In this document: piece after piece, positions 35,018 through 45,877 of the stretch | Position numbering within the stretch: the stretch's first letter is position 1 | Layout of the letters: each line of letters opens with the position of its first letter | Assembly: GCA_944474755.1 (NCBI GenBank) | Contig: OX104112.1 | Coordinates: 23,958,460-24,022,459, forward strand | Length of the DNA stretch: 64,000 bases | Direction of reading: 5' to 3' | DNA from: Limnoperna fortunei | Taxonomy: Eukaryota > Mollusca > Bivalvia > Mytilida > Modiolidae | Translations under genes and position numbers: made by a program | Notes under the pieces: model-generated | What the model saw: only the letters and a program-made list of their open reading frames with translations | The model's database searches: none | Told to the model about the DNA's origin: nothing

Positions 35018-36639
35018 TCATACTATCCATGTTTTCATTGTTTTGTTTATGTCAAGCCGCACACTGTTTGTACAAGAGACAACTCTATGTTCGTCACGAC
35101 TCTGTGCCTGCTTGCCTACCTACCTACCAAATGCCTACCTACTTACCAACTGCCTATCTACACAATCTAAGCAACTTACCTAACTTACCTACATGTACCT
35201 ATCTACATACCAAAAGACTACTTACGTACATGCCTTATAAACAACTCTCTTACCTAATATTTTTATTTATTTTCTTAAATTAGATATCCCCCCTTTCTTA
35301 TTTACCCACAGACTGCCACCTAAATTACACTCTTAAGTATCACTGCTGGTAATTTGTCTCTGTTGGATGTCAATGTCAATTGTCTTCCAAGCTTTTTCTG
35401 TGGCTTTAGTAAATCAGTTTGCCTTTGCCGAAGAATGGCCATATCATGTCGTGGCATAATAATGTCATTAAAGCAACCAGCATTTCTCGGCACTTTCACT
35501 TCTGGAATTTACCGCAATCTTTTATCCGGAAAAATGACGAAGACTATAACTTCATCGTCACATTAACAGTTTTAGTCTAATATTGTCTCCAGCTCTGATG
35601 GTCAGTGGTCAAGCTCTCTGCAATAACAATTGACTTGACAATTGATTTGAAAACAGTTTTACTGTTAGATGTTCGTTAATCGCTTTCAGGAATTCAAAAC
35701 TGAATAACAATCCTACATGTTTTCTCTAGATAGCAGGATTTTGCACAAAATATGTTCAGTTTCTGGGGGGGCGGCTAAGACCCCCCAGACCCCCACCTTT
35801 ACTGCCTCCCCTTAATCCAAACACAATTTACTGCCCTGTAGACCCCTCGGCCAAATCCGCTATATAAAAAATATAGCTTCATTAACCGGGGTGAATCGTA
35901 TACATAGACATAGTACATGTGCACTAACGTGAGACGATGGAATTTTCGTAACCAATACGTATTCATCTACTTCTTGCAATCAGTGTTGATTCTTCACTAT
36001 TAGGGAATTACAGATGTGATTGTCTTTCTAGCTATGGACATTGTCTGGGTTATTCTATACTCAGTAGTGTACCAAGGCATCGGAGGAGCTCGATATGGAA
36101 GACATTTTGTTATATACTCTTTTTCGGATATTGTTCGAAATTAAAGCGTTATTTAAATTATCGTGGTAATCAGATGTATTACAGAGTTTAATGTGTATCA
36201 TAAATATAACGTACGGATTAGTAGATGTCTATGGACAATACCTGGGCAGCGTAAAACACGGCAATGATCTAATACACGTGACAGCTTATCTAATGCCAGT
36301 ATACATGTACATATTTTAGTATAAACACAACATTTATTGAATTTTTAATACATTATTTCATACAGTTATCGAATTCTTTTTATATGAGAAAACGTAAAAA
36401 ACTAAGGCTTCAAAAAAAAAGGAAAAAAAATGTTTAATTTTTTAGTCGGAAAGTGTAGCCAGTTCCTGCTTCGTTCGGCACACCTTCAATATACATTCAT
36501 AATATCTGTTCAGAAAAGCCAGAATAACCATATCACATGCATTAGAACGCAATATAGCTATACAGGTAAATTTATAAGGTTCATGTTTCGACTTATCCGT
36601 TTTCATTTTTTTCTTTGTTTCAGGAACTCAACAAAATAA
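35018..36639. other. Intergenic DNA with CTAC-rich and G/C-rich patches
   Basis: Degenerate CTAC/CTAC-type tetranucleotide repeats lie at about 35105-35215. A short G-run/C-run pair (GGGGGGGCGGC and GACCCCCCAGACCCCC) lies at about 35765-35805. No gene is supported. Confidence 0.45.
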
Positions 36640-36790
36640 TTACTTGCCGACTCCAACCCTTATTGACAAGGATTACCAATTTTCGTTCTGGTCCTAGGCT
36701 CTTTGTTGGTATTCCGCTTCCTCTACCACAAAACTGGACACCATTTACTGCTACAAGTGGAATAGAACCGTATGAAACGAAATTACAGAA
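36640..36790 (+). repeat. SINE fragment, plus orientation
   Basis: GACTCCAACCCTTATTGACA, AGGATTACCAATTTTCGTTC and ACTGGACACCATTTACTGC match the family body. Both ends are missing. Confidence 0.55.
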
Positions 36791-36867
36791 ATAACGTACA
36801 GCTGTTTATTACTCGCTGGCATGTGTGCAGATAAAGGGAACTGGTGTTAATTTATTGAACTACTGAC

Positions 36868-37265
36868 TATTTCTTCCGTAAATGGCCGATTTCTGGTACA
36901 GATGACCCAGTATAGATGAGCTCACGCGCACACATCTGTACTTGCTGCTTCATCCAATCAAAACGCCAGAAACAATAACGTTCTTGTTTCCGGCGTTCTG
37001 ATTGGACGTCAGAGACAATGGCGTCTAAAACAATGGAGAGTCTATAGGTTATAGCGATGTGACAGCTGTTGGTTTACGGAAGAAATAGGTACTTTCATAC
37101 GTTTTTGGTAAAGTCCGTGTGAACTTTCACTCGTGATAGAAATGTTTATGTCTTTTGGCTCGTTTCGCTGCGCTCCACTCGCGAAAAGACATAAAATTTC
37201 TATCACTCGTGAAAGAACAACCAAACTTTCCCAAAAACGTATGAAAGAACCTATTAATCTATACT
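36868..37265. repeat. Two adjoining hairpins forming a compound inverted repeat
   Basis: The first hairpin has outer arms ATTTCTTCCGTAAA (near 36870) and TTTACGGAAGAAAT (near 37075). It encloses a nested stem CCAATCAAAACGCCAGAAAC / GTTTCCGGCGTTCTGATTGG at 36955-37005. The second has arms of about 70 bp from 37088, including CTTTCATACGTTTTTGG and CACTCGTGATAGAAAT with their inverses to about 37255, around a loop rich in CGCTGCGCTCC. The matching CAGTATAGAT (36909) and its inverse (near 37262) suggest that one hairpin inserted into another. Confidence 0.8.
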
Positions 37266-37315
37266 GGTTCAATCATCATCTCTGATATCAACCAAGGCAC
37301 GCGTCGAAAACCGTT

Positions 37316-37435
37316 ATGGATGTTTCGAATGCTAGCGCGACCAGCTCGACTACTGGAGAACAGTATACAAGTTTTACCCCACCACTCTCTCAAGAGGTCA
37401 TCGCTTATCCAGAACACAAGAACGAACTTACTTGA
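37316..37435 (+). CDS. Possible short coding segment, 39 codons
   Basis: An ATG just outside the compound hairpin opens MDVSNASATSSTTGEQYTSF, followed by TPPLSQEVIAYPEHKNELT and a stop. The polar, Ser/Thr-rich composition with an N-glycosylation site (NAS) resembles the extracellular N-terminus of a membrane receptor, and an acceptor-like ATCAACCAAG lies upstream. There is no further exon or homology evidence. Confidence 0.2.
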   Translation: MDVSNASATSSTTGEQYTSFTPPLSQEVIAYPEHKNELT

Positions 37436-38199
37436 CAAGCCGGGATTCCATATCTTACATGCTTTAAACTATGAAATACTGCAGAAACATGTGGTGCCGA
37501 CAGACTAATAGCCCAGCTTTCCTTTGTTCAGGTCTTATGTTGTTTGCTACACTATAAATATGCATGTTTTATTTATTCTTCAATAACTTTTAAAAAAATT
37601 ATTATGAACTGCTGAGATTGAAATTAAAAACAGGAAACCATTAAAATGATTAAGCTGTTTAATCTGACAAACCCATAGACATCTATAACTAAACAAACTT
37701 AACTTTTTTAATTATGCGGATGAAAGTACCAGGATGTTTAATTAAAGCATTAAAATTAATAATCATTTTGTTGTTTTCTTTTTGTAGAAAAACACATAGT
37801 CGTATGTATTTATTCGACCCTATTTAATGGAGAACTATGTGTACAAGTGGTCTAGGTTATTCCTTAATTTCGGTTGATCACCGGTGTGTTGACACAAGGT
37901 TTATGAGTTCTGGGTTGACTTCGAGCAAGATGCCAAAAGCTAAACGTACAAGGATTGTCAGTTTATCTCCTGAAGCTCAGAGTTTTCACAGAGCACTTGG
38001 GCTTCAGACCTTGAAAATAAAATCCTCAACACTGTAATTTATACAATTATCTACACAGTGAATAGGAATGCATCAACGAATTTCATAACGTACGAGCCGC
38101 AGCCGAGTGCATCCCATACACAACACATACATTTTGTAATACTTTAATATACCTGCACTTAATTTTATAACGATATAGTTGATCGTTTGATTAACTTCC
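37436..38199. other. Intergenic DNA
   Basis: No gene or repeat is recognised; the open frames present are short and AT-driven. Confidence 0.35.
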
Positions 38200-39575
38200 C
38201 TATCTATATCTACCAGTCCACATACATGTACCGACCAACTGCCCTATCTATATCTACCTGTCCAACTACCGACCAACTACTCGTCCACCCATTTATCTAC
38301 CCGTCCACATACCGAATGCCCAAACTATATCAACACGTCCACCTACCAACCAACTGCCCTATCTTTATCTATCCGTCAACCTACCTACTTTTGTATCTAC
38401 ATTGTATATATACCCGTCGACCTACCAACTGTCGTATTTTATATCCACCCATCTACCTACCGACCAACTGCCTTGTCTATATTAATCCGTTCACATACCG
38501 ACCAACTGCCCTATATACATCTACCCGTCCACCTACCAACTGCCCTATCTATATTTACCCGCCCACCTAACAACTGCCCTATCTATATCTACCCGTCCAC
38601 CTTCCGACCTACTGCCCTATCAATATCTACCCGTCCACCTACCTACCATCTACTTTATCTATGTCTTCCCTTCAACCTACCTACTGCCCTATCTATATCT
38701 ACCCGTCCACCTTCTTACTGTCCTATCTGTTTCTAACCGTCCACATACCGACCAACTGTCCTATCTATATCTGCCCCTCCAACAATTAACCCACCAACTG
38801 CACTATCTATTTCTACCCGTCCACCTAACTACTGTCCTTTCTATTTCTTCCCGTCCACCTACCGACTATCTATATCTACCTGTGCAACAACCCACAACTG
38901 CACTATCTATATCTTCCCGTCCACCTACCGAGCAACTGCCATATTTATGTCTACCCGTAAACATACCGTCCAAATAACGTATCAATATCTACCCGTCCAC
39001 ATACTGATACATAATTCCCTTTGTATAATCTACCCGTCCACCTACCGACGAACTGCCCTTTCTACATCTTCCAATCCATTACATACTACCCTATGTCTAT
39101 ATCTACCCGTCCACCTACTGCCCAATCTATATCTTCCCGTCCACTTACTGATCAAATGCCCTATCTATATCTTCTCGTCCATCTACTGACCAACTGCCCA
39201 ATCTATATCTTCCCGTCCACCTACTGACCAACTGCTCAATCTACATATTCCCGCCCCCTACCGACCAACTGCCCTATCTATATCTACCCGACCACCTACC
39301 TACTGCCCTATCTATATCTTCCCGTCCACCTACTGACCAACTGCCCAATCTATATCTTCCCGTCCACCTACTGACCAACTGCCCAATCTATATCTTCCCG
39401 TCCACCTACTGACCAACTGCCATATCTATATCTACCCGTCCACCTACCTACTGCCCATCTATACCTTCACGTCCACCTACTGACCAACTGCCCAATCTAT
39501 ATCTTCCGGTCCACCTACTGACCAACTGCCCAATCTATATCTTCCCGTCCACCTTCCTACTGTCCTTCTATATAT
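38200..39575. repeat. C/T-rich 38 bp minisatellite
   Basis: The best units, near 39190-39575, repeat every 38 bp: CCAACTGCCCAATCTATATC then TTCCCGTCCACCTACTGA. Earlier units (38200-39180) are variable in length (about 36-45 bp) and sequence. The strand is strongly C over G. Open frames reading YIYLPVHLPTNCP arise from the repeat, and I do not treat them as genes. Confidence 0.95.
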
Positions 39576-40356
39576 ATAGCGCTCGTCCTACCTACATGTA
39601 CATACAGACCTACTTACCTGAAAACCTACCTTCTTAATACCAGTCTACTGATCTTATACCAACGAACAAATAAAAAATGTTTGATAGTACAATGTTCGTG
39701 TGTACTTCGTTATGATGTAGCGCTACGAACGATGTTCGTTATATAATACTTTTTGAGACCAACCAAGTTAATAAAAATTATTAGATTGAATCGTTATTAA
39801 GCTTTCTAGAACGCTAGCCTGTTTTTATCGTCATCAATATTTGCACAACTTCTGGTTGTATTTATCTTGCATCTTACTACTTAATGACAAGCTGATGCCA
39901 TCTTTGTACATAAGTGCACTCATCTCGCAAATTAATTTACAAAGTTAGCCATTTTCTTTTCATTGGTATGGATCTTTTTACAACCCGACATCGCTGAAAC
40001 ATTGGCCAAAAATAGTTGAAACCTTGCCGAAAGGTACATTTAATTTAATACTTTCCTTCCCGCTATTTGTAAATGACATGGAGTACTAGTACATGTACTT
40101 AAACAAATTGGAGAAAATGACTAAAAGATCTTTTTTGTGTTAAAAATGCATCTATCAAATACATATTAAATGAATAAAATAGTATTGATATAATTTTCCT
40201 TATATTATCGATATTAAAAAAAATCATATTTGATCTTTTTCTAAAAATGAAAAACGTTGAATGAATCAAGGCTGATCATAAAAACATTGATTACAGGTGG
40301 TGTGCAGAGAAACAGTCAATTTGTATATAACAGATTCACATGTAAATTTATAAATG
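39576..40356. other. 3' flank of the minus-strand TRIM-like gene
   Basis: AT-rich DNA that should include the 3' UTR of the gene ending at 40357. No other feature is seen. Confidence 0.4.
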
Positions 40357-42060
40357 TTAGTAAATGACGTCATATAGCGCAGCGTGTAGGTTTTCCCGAT
40401 TGCAGACCAGAAGTCGTTTACTGTCTTTGTCGTAGTACACAGCATTTGGTTTCTGGAGTCCATCAGATTTGGTCAGTAGAACCTTCTGTTGCTTACCATC
40501 TGGAGAAATGGCCAGAAGTAGATTGTCGTCATAACCAGTTACAAACGTTATACCATAATTATCAACATCTATGGCTAGAGACAAGGAGTAGCTTGATTTT
40601 AATCGATCATCCTGACACGTCCAGATTTCTGTACCTTCCATATCTACACAGTGTACACTCCCGTTGTCGACTGAGTAGTAAATCTTGTCTTTCTGTGTTG
40701 TAACCTTCCACGTAATCCATGCATCGTTGTATATACGTATTGTTTCGATAATGTTCCCATCTAGATCTATTACCTTGATTCCCTCTCCATACGCCACGGC
40801 ATATAATTTACCATCGTTGTATGTAATGCCCCAGATACAATGTTGACATAAATTCTTCAGGGTTTGATTTGTACGTTGATTGTTTATATTTACTATGGTT
40901 ATACATGTGTTGATATACGAAACTGCAACCCTCTGGTCATCAATTATTGTGACGTCACAAGGATTATACGGAACACTGATGTCACAGTCATGTAATCCGT
41001 CTTCCTTTAGAATAGTAAGAGATGGTTTATTGTTACTCACAATCATAACAGACTTGTTTGGTAATATTAAGCAGCTCGTCACATAGGAATTCTTTACACC
41101 CATTTTAATGTTTGTCCTCAACTTCAACTGTAGATTGTCAAATTTATGGACTGGTGTTTCAGCTGGACGTTGGTGCTGTGCCTGTATTAGACGTCGCTCA
41201 ACATATGGAACTACTGCTTCTTTAGACGTAACTTGTATTTCTCCTGAAGAGTCGAAGGCTTCAGTGAATGTGTCAAATTTAGGGTTGTGCTGAACTGCTA
41301 TACTTAGCTGTGGGATACTGTTAACCAGGAGTTTGATTCCATTTTTTTCGTTGACAACAGTGTTCAGAATACTCCGAATTCCAACAAACATTTGCAGATT
41401 TGATGAAAATTGTTTCATGTGTTGTGCAGTGTCTTTTAACTTCGAAATATTTTGGCGTTGTGTTTCAAGTTGGGTCGTCATCAAAGAAATTTCTTTCACT
41501 GCCTTTTCTGACTTTGATTTTAGTTCTTTTAATAATTTCTCTTGTAGGAGATCTAAGTGCTTATTGATTTCTGCTCGCTTTGTTGCGATGGATTTCTGTA
41601 CGACATCTTCCTGTTCCTCAACATTTGTTTTATTTTGTTGCAGATGTCGTACTCCTTTTTCTATATTTGCTAGAAGTCCATCGATGGTTTGTTCCAGGTC
41701 AGTGAGTGCAGTGGAAGTTTTGGCACCCTTTGCTGCGTCATCCAAGGATGTGAGATCTTCACAACCGCCATGTTTAGATTGTACGCATACGACACATACA
41801 ATACTGTCGTGTGTAGGACAATAAAAACCAAATAGTTTACTGTGTTCTGGACATTCTAAATTTACGTTGAGTTTTTCGGTCTTTTGGGAGTCTTTCGTTG
41901 ATATTACATTATGGTTTCTGGATATTTTTTGCGCTTTGTGACTCCTACAGCATTCTTCACAAAAACCCTCCTGACATTCGGTACACCACTTGCTCGCAGA
42001 TTTAGTAACCTGTTCATAACGACATGTTTCACATTGCAAATATTCAACGGATTCAGCCAT
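40357..42060 (-). CDS. RING-less TRIM-like protein: two B-boxes, coiled coil, beta-propeller
   Basis: The protein is 567 aa, single coding exon. The ATG at 42060 lies 10 bases after an acceptor (minus-strand TTGTTTACAG), so a 5' UTR intron is likely. B-box 1 has C10, C13, C26, C29, C34, C37, H41 and H50, spaced C-x2-C-x12-C-x2-C-x4-C-x2-C-x3-H-x8-H. B-box 2 has C70, H73, C81, H84, C89, C92 and H97. A coiled coil covers about 110-245 (QEKLLKELKSKSEKAVKEIS). The last 250 residues form a propeller with blade motifs such as HCIWGITYNDGKLYAVAYGE and GITFVTGYDDNLLLAISPDG. There is no RING, so ligase activity cannot be claimed. Layout and acceptor position match the gene at 31826-33487, which converges on it; the sequences are diverged, so any tandem duplication is old or the pairing is one of many in a large family. 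Likely a cytoplasmic scaffold; ligand unknown. Confidence 0.92.
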   Translation of the reverse strand: MAESVEYLQCETCRYEQVTKSASKWCTECQEGFCEECCRSHKAQKISRNHNVISTKDSQKTEKLNVNLECPEHSKLFGFYCPTHDSIVCVVCVQSKHGGCEDLTSLDDAAKGAKTSTALTDLEQTIDGLLANIEKGVRHLQQNKTNVEEQEDVVQKSIATKRAEINKHLDLLQEKLLKELKSKSEKAVKEISLMTTQLETQRQNISKLKDTAQHMKQFSSNLQMFVGIRSILNTVVNEKNGIKLLVNSIPQLSIAVQHNPKFDTFTEAFDSSGEIQVTSKEAVVPYVERRLIQAQHQRPAETPVHKFDNLQLKLRTNIKMGVKNSYVTSCLILPNKSVMIVSNNKPSLTILKEDGLHDCDISVPYNPCDVTIIDDQRVAVSYINTCITIVNINNQRTNQTLKNLCQHCIWGITYNDGKLYAVAYGEGIKVIDLDGNIIETIRIYNDAWITWKVTTQKDKIYYSVDNGSVHCVDMEGTEIWTCQDDRLKSSYSLSLAIDVDNYGITFVTGYDDNLLLAISPDGKQQKVLLTKSDGLQKPNAVYYDKDSKRLLVCNRENLHAALYDVIY

Positions 42061-42234
42061 AGTCGTCGTTCTGTAAACAATTAAAACATAATTGAATCAT
42101 AAATGCATAAGGATGTTTTACCTAGGAATATAGCAAATCAGCTATATCGTTTATATTTTCAGCTACTTGTAATTTGTGGAAATTTTCAGCGATGTTTTGA
42201 ACACTTTCAGCTATTATCATGAAAGTTTATCGGA
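42061..42234 (-). other. 5' intron region of the minus-strand TRIM-like gene
   Basis: Ten 5' UTR bases precede the ATG, then the acceptor. The first exon and promoter should lie at higher coordinates but could not be located. Confidence 0.45.
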
Positions 42235-42310
42235 TTGAACCATGTACTCCGGCTGCCTTCCCTAATCAAAACTGCAGGCCATGATATAGCCGAAACATGT
42301 ACTTTTCGAC
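42235..42310 (+). repeat. SINE 3' fragment
   Basis: TGTACTCCGGCTGCCTTCCC and GCAGGCCATGATATAGCCGA match the plus-strand family body. Confidence 0.5.
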
Positions 42311-42545
42311 AACGTACTTAATGTGTAGATGACCTTAGCCGAATTTGGTATAACTTTTTCGAATTTTGATACTACAGTGATTCGGGTATTCTAAATTCAT
42401 GGGGTACTTAAATTCGAGGCTGATGCCTTTATCATTTCGGCGTTCTCTTAGGCATGAAACGTACAATGTACTTAAGATAGTGTTGTCCACATGAACCTGT
42501 AATAAGGACTAGTCTTTGTATAAAACAAATTGTGCAAATTAACCA

Positions 42546-42640
42546 CAGCTTTACCATGGCGTCTAGTTTTTATTGTGCGAGTAAACTGGAGGTATCGGAG
42601 AAAACACTAGGCATCCCTTGTGAACTTAGGTTCACAACGG
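42546..42640 (-). repeat. SINE fragment, minus orientation
   Basis: ACCATGGCGTCTAGTTTTTA and TAAACTGGAGGTATCGGAGA match the reversed family (compare 15130-15200). The short open frame 42620-42811 next to it has no support. Confidence 0.5.
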
Positions 42641-43365
42641 ATGTCCGGATCCACTATTCATAAAATTTCAAATTCTGAGGAGCCCGCAAAAAAACCGTGG
42701 CACTTACCCTGCTATAACCTGGCTATCATAAAGGGCAATAATAACTTAAATACTATAACGGTGTCACGCCTTAACTGTAATCTGGTCTCCTGGTGCAATA
42801 TTTTTCATTGACGCAAGCTTAACAAATAGGCTAAAGAGGATATCATTGTTAGGGTACCAGAATAGTTGAACCGATGTCAACTTTATTTATTGAACGTTTT
42901 ATAAAATAGTAGCAAATAAAAAAATAAATGAATAAATAAATAAATAAATTAATTAATTACTTGGATTTTACCGAACGCTTTATCGATGATAACTTCAAAT
43001 AACTCAAAATCGCCAAAAAAATGTCATTTTCACACTTGTTATCCGCTTGAAATTATATATTTTTGGTTTTTAGTTCTCGAGTTGGCCGGAGTCTTGGACT
43101 TTGATTTTTTAATGTCTTTTGACAGTCCACGGTGTTCGGTATGTTGGTATTAGCTTCATGACTATATAATCTGATAACTCGATCCGAAAGCTCAAATAGT
43201 AACAATAGATTTATAAAAAAAATGCACAAAAACCAGTTAACCTAAAACAGAAAGGTGTAAGATTTCATGGTCCAACGTTATTAGAATAGCTTCCGGGGGT
43301 AGTTGCCCCGCTGGACCTCCTTCCAGACTCTGCGCTGGACCTTGTTGTCCCCAGACACTCTCACC
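42641..43365. other. Intergenic DNA with an AAAT microsatellite
   Basis: AAAT/AATA-type repeats lie at about 42914-42958. Otherwise no feature is seen. Confidence 0.5.
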
Positions 43366-43463
43366 GTAAATATTTTTTTCATCAACAATCATTTTCAAAA
43401 TATTTTTTTAGAAAAAAACCAAGACCCCCCCCCCCCCTGCAAGTTAAATGGTCGGTCCCTAAG
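43366..43463. mobile_element. Partial copy of the 33998-34251 MITE
   Basis: This matches the right half of the other copy: AAATATTTTTTTCATCA, ATTTTCAAAATATTTTTTTA, a C-run, then the terminal AAGTTAAATGGTCGGTCCCT. The left terminus is missing. Confidence 0.75.
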
Positions 43464-44228
43464 GAAGTGAAGCCCCAATTTTGTCCACAAAAAAATTAGC
43501 TTGGGGTGGGGGTTGAACCCAACATGCATTTAAATTTATGCGTAAAGCAATTCTCTATTAGAATGTAGGTGGAAAATGAAAACAATATTGACACCTAAAT
43601 GTAAACATATTGTTATACACAAGTGCACGATGCACTTTTTTGACCTGCAGGTAACAGAAGTTTTCCAACACATATTTATTAAATTTCGATTAAAATTTTT
43701 GCGATTAATCAGGACAAAACTCTAGAAAGTAATTATTGCGTTGAGTTTATGTACATTTTATTTGATATTCAAAAAATATATGTTCTACTTTCGTTTCTAA
43801 TTAAAAAGAAATATGAAAGAACTCACTGTGTATTACTGTGTATTAACATGTCGTAAATGTTGATATAAATATATTTGTAAATTACTGCATAGAGTAAACA
43901 AGAATAATACGATGCTATACATGTATATTTACCCGGATTGTTCTGTAATGTTATCAGCCTGACACAGAAATGTCTACCTGACTGTCAATATTTGTCCTTG
44001 ATATCATTGATAAAAATCACGTGATACAGTACACAGTTCTTGACAAGGGTTTACAGGTGAAAAAATACATTGGTGTATATAATCAACTTTACTACTTGTG
44101 TAAATGGTTTTTTATATTGTCAATATGTCCGTGTAAAATGAACGCAAAGATAATTCGTTGAATATCCCAGAACCAATTACAGGCATGGGGAGTAAATACA
44201 GTGGGAGTAAATAGGGGGTCAGATCATT
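43464..44228. other. Intergenic AT-rich DNA
   Basis: I see no gene or repeat. Confidence 0.35.
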
Positions 44229-44317
44229 ATTCCGACAACCCAATATTCCGACATCCCAGTACTCCGACAACCCATTGCTTCGACAACCCATTATTCCGAC
44301 AACCCATTTCTCCGACC
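44229..44317 (-). repeat. 16 bp minisatellite, short array, inverted orientation
   Basis: About six units of CCGACAACCCATTTCT / CCGACAACCCAATATT type. They are the reverse complement of the units in the larger array at 45394-45730. Confidence 0.9.
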
Positions 44318-45393
44318 ATGACAAAAACGTACAACTATTTGTATTAAATAAATAGGCTCTGGTAGTACTTCCGTCCGCCATCGCCCGATATTTATCACTA
44401 TAGTCCGGGTTTGCACATTATGTAACTCGGTCAAAAATGCACTTTATATTCATTCTAAAAGTAGGGACGCATTCAGACACTTTTGAAAAGAAGGGGGGAG
44501 GGGGTTTCTAACCAATTTTGCCTAACATCTATACGAAAGTAACAACAATTTTCAGAGGACGGAGGGGGGGGGGGGGTCCAACCATCAAACACCCCCTGGA
44601 TCTGCAACTGAAAAGGGGCTATTTGTTGACCTTTTATTCCTTAAAATCAATCATTTTATTTTTCTTGCGGTATATTATGAAATGTTTTTAATTTGTGTTT
44701 TTGTTTTGTTTGTTTTGTTTATTGTTGTTGTCTTTTTTGTTCTTTTTATTTCGGGGAACCGGGGGTGGGTGGTTACAGTATGGCACTGAATATGGTCCAA
44801 AGGGCTTGCTTCCGGTATTTGGGGTTGGAGTCAATATGCAACCTTGCAGAACATGTCAAACTAACTTTCTTGTTGGAATGTTATAATTATCTTGAGAAAA
44901 CGAGATAACTATCTTGTTGGAACGGGGTGCAACCTAGAAGTTAATAAAAAGAAAAAAACCAACAAAAATAGACACAATCAATAAAGGTCTTCAGTGACGT
45001 TTAAGCACAATTAAATATTAGGTGTTCTTACTATCTATACTTTACCTTCCAATAAAAAAAACATTGTTTACTTGTTCCAGTTACAAAGAAGCAAAGGCGT
45101 AACAACGGGGCAATCAAATGTCATAAGTCTGAAAATGTCAAGACAAAATCGGTATGCATAAAATTATTACAAAAACAAACGACACAACATACAAAAAAAC
45201 ACATATAATACCAAGTCAAAACGAGAGTGAACTCAAGTGCTCCGAAAGAGAAAGTAGTTCCTGCTTGTGATGCGCATGCCGGCCCCAGTAGTAACTTGTC
45301 ACAGTTGCATCCCCATCTATTGACCTTTACAACATCACATACATATCCAGATGTTTGTTATAAAAACATGTCTTGATATATAGGTTTTTTCTT
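44318..45393. other. Spacer between two inverted minisatellite arrays
   Basis: G-runs lie near 44488-44505 and 44563-44577, and ACCCCCTGGATCTGCAACTG follows at about 44590-44610. No gene is supported; the frames at 44693-44908 are low-complexity T/G-rich. Confidence 0.4.
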
Positions 45394-45730
45394 TGTCGGA
45401 GAAATGGGCTGTCGGAGTATTGGGTTGTCGGAGAAATGGGTTGTCAGAGAAATTGGCTGTCGGAGTATTGGGTTGTCGGAGAAATGGGTTGTCAGAGAAA
45501 TGGGTTGTCGGAGTATTGGGTTGTCGGAGAAATGGTTTGTCAGAGAAATGGGCTGTAGGAGTATTGGGTTGTCGGAGAAATGGGCTGTCGGAGTATTGGG
45601 TTGTCGGAGAAATGGTTTGTCAGAGAAATGGGCTGTCGGAGTATTGGGTTGTCGGAGAAATGGGCTGTCGGAGTATTGGGTTGTCGGAGAAATGGGCTGT
45701 CGGAGAAATGGTTTGTCAGAAAATTGGTTG
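45394..45730 (+). repeat. 16 bp minisatellite, about 21 units
   Basis: Units alternate among TGTCGGAGAAATGGGT, TGTCGGAGTATTGGGT and TGTCAGAGAAATGGGT. Some alternate as 32 bp dimers. All three forward frames are open because three units make 48 bases, producing sequences such as SEKWAVGVLGCRRNGL; I do not regard these as proteins. Confidence 0.95.
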
Positions 45731-45877
45731 CTACGAATTCATACAAAACATGAAAAGGTGTCAAGCTTCAGATTTCAGGGACATTTCTTGCCTTTTGAAT
45801 TTACTTTGCCGTGAAAACATAAATCTATCAGTTGGATTTCAATGCTGATTTCAGCATTTTTATTTACATACTACATT

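Noticed and set aside
38187..38736. 127- and 87-codon frames rich in Tyr, Pro and Ile
   Set aside because: Translation of the 38 bp minisatellite; repeat lengths vary and the frame is not kept.
41333..41824. 163-codon plus-strand frame
   Set aside because: Antisense shadow of the minus-strand TRIM-like gene, Cys/Ser/Phe-rich as expected from the complement of a coiled-coil region.
45393..45848. 151-codon plus-strand frame and overlapping 136- and 74-codon frames
   Set aside because: Produced by the 16 bp minisatellite, open in several frames and on both strands at once.
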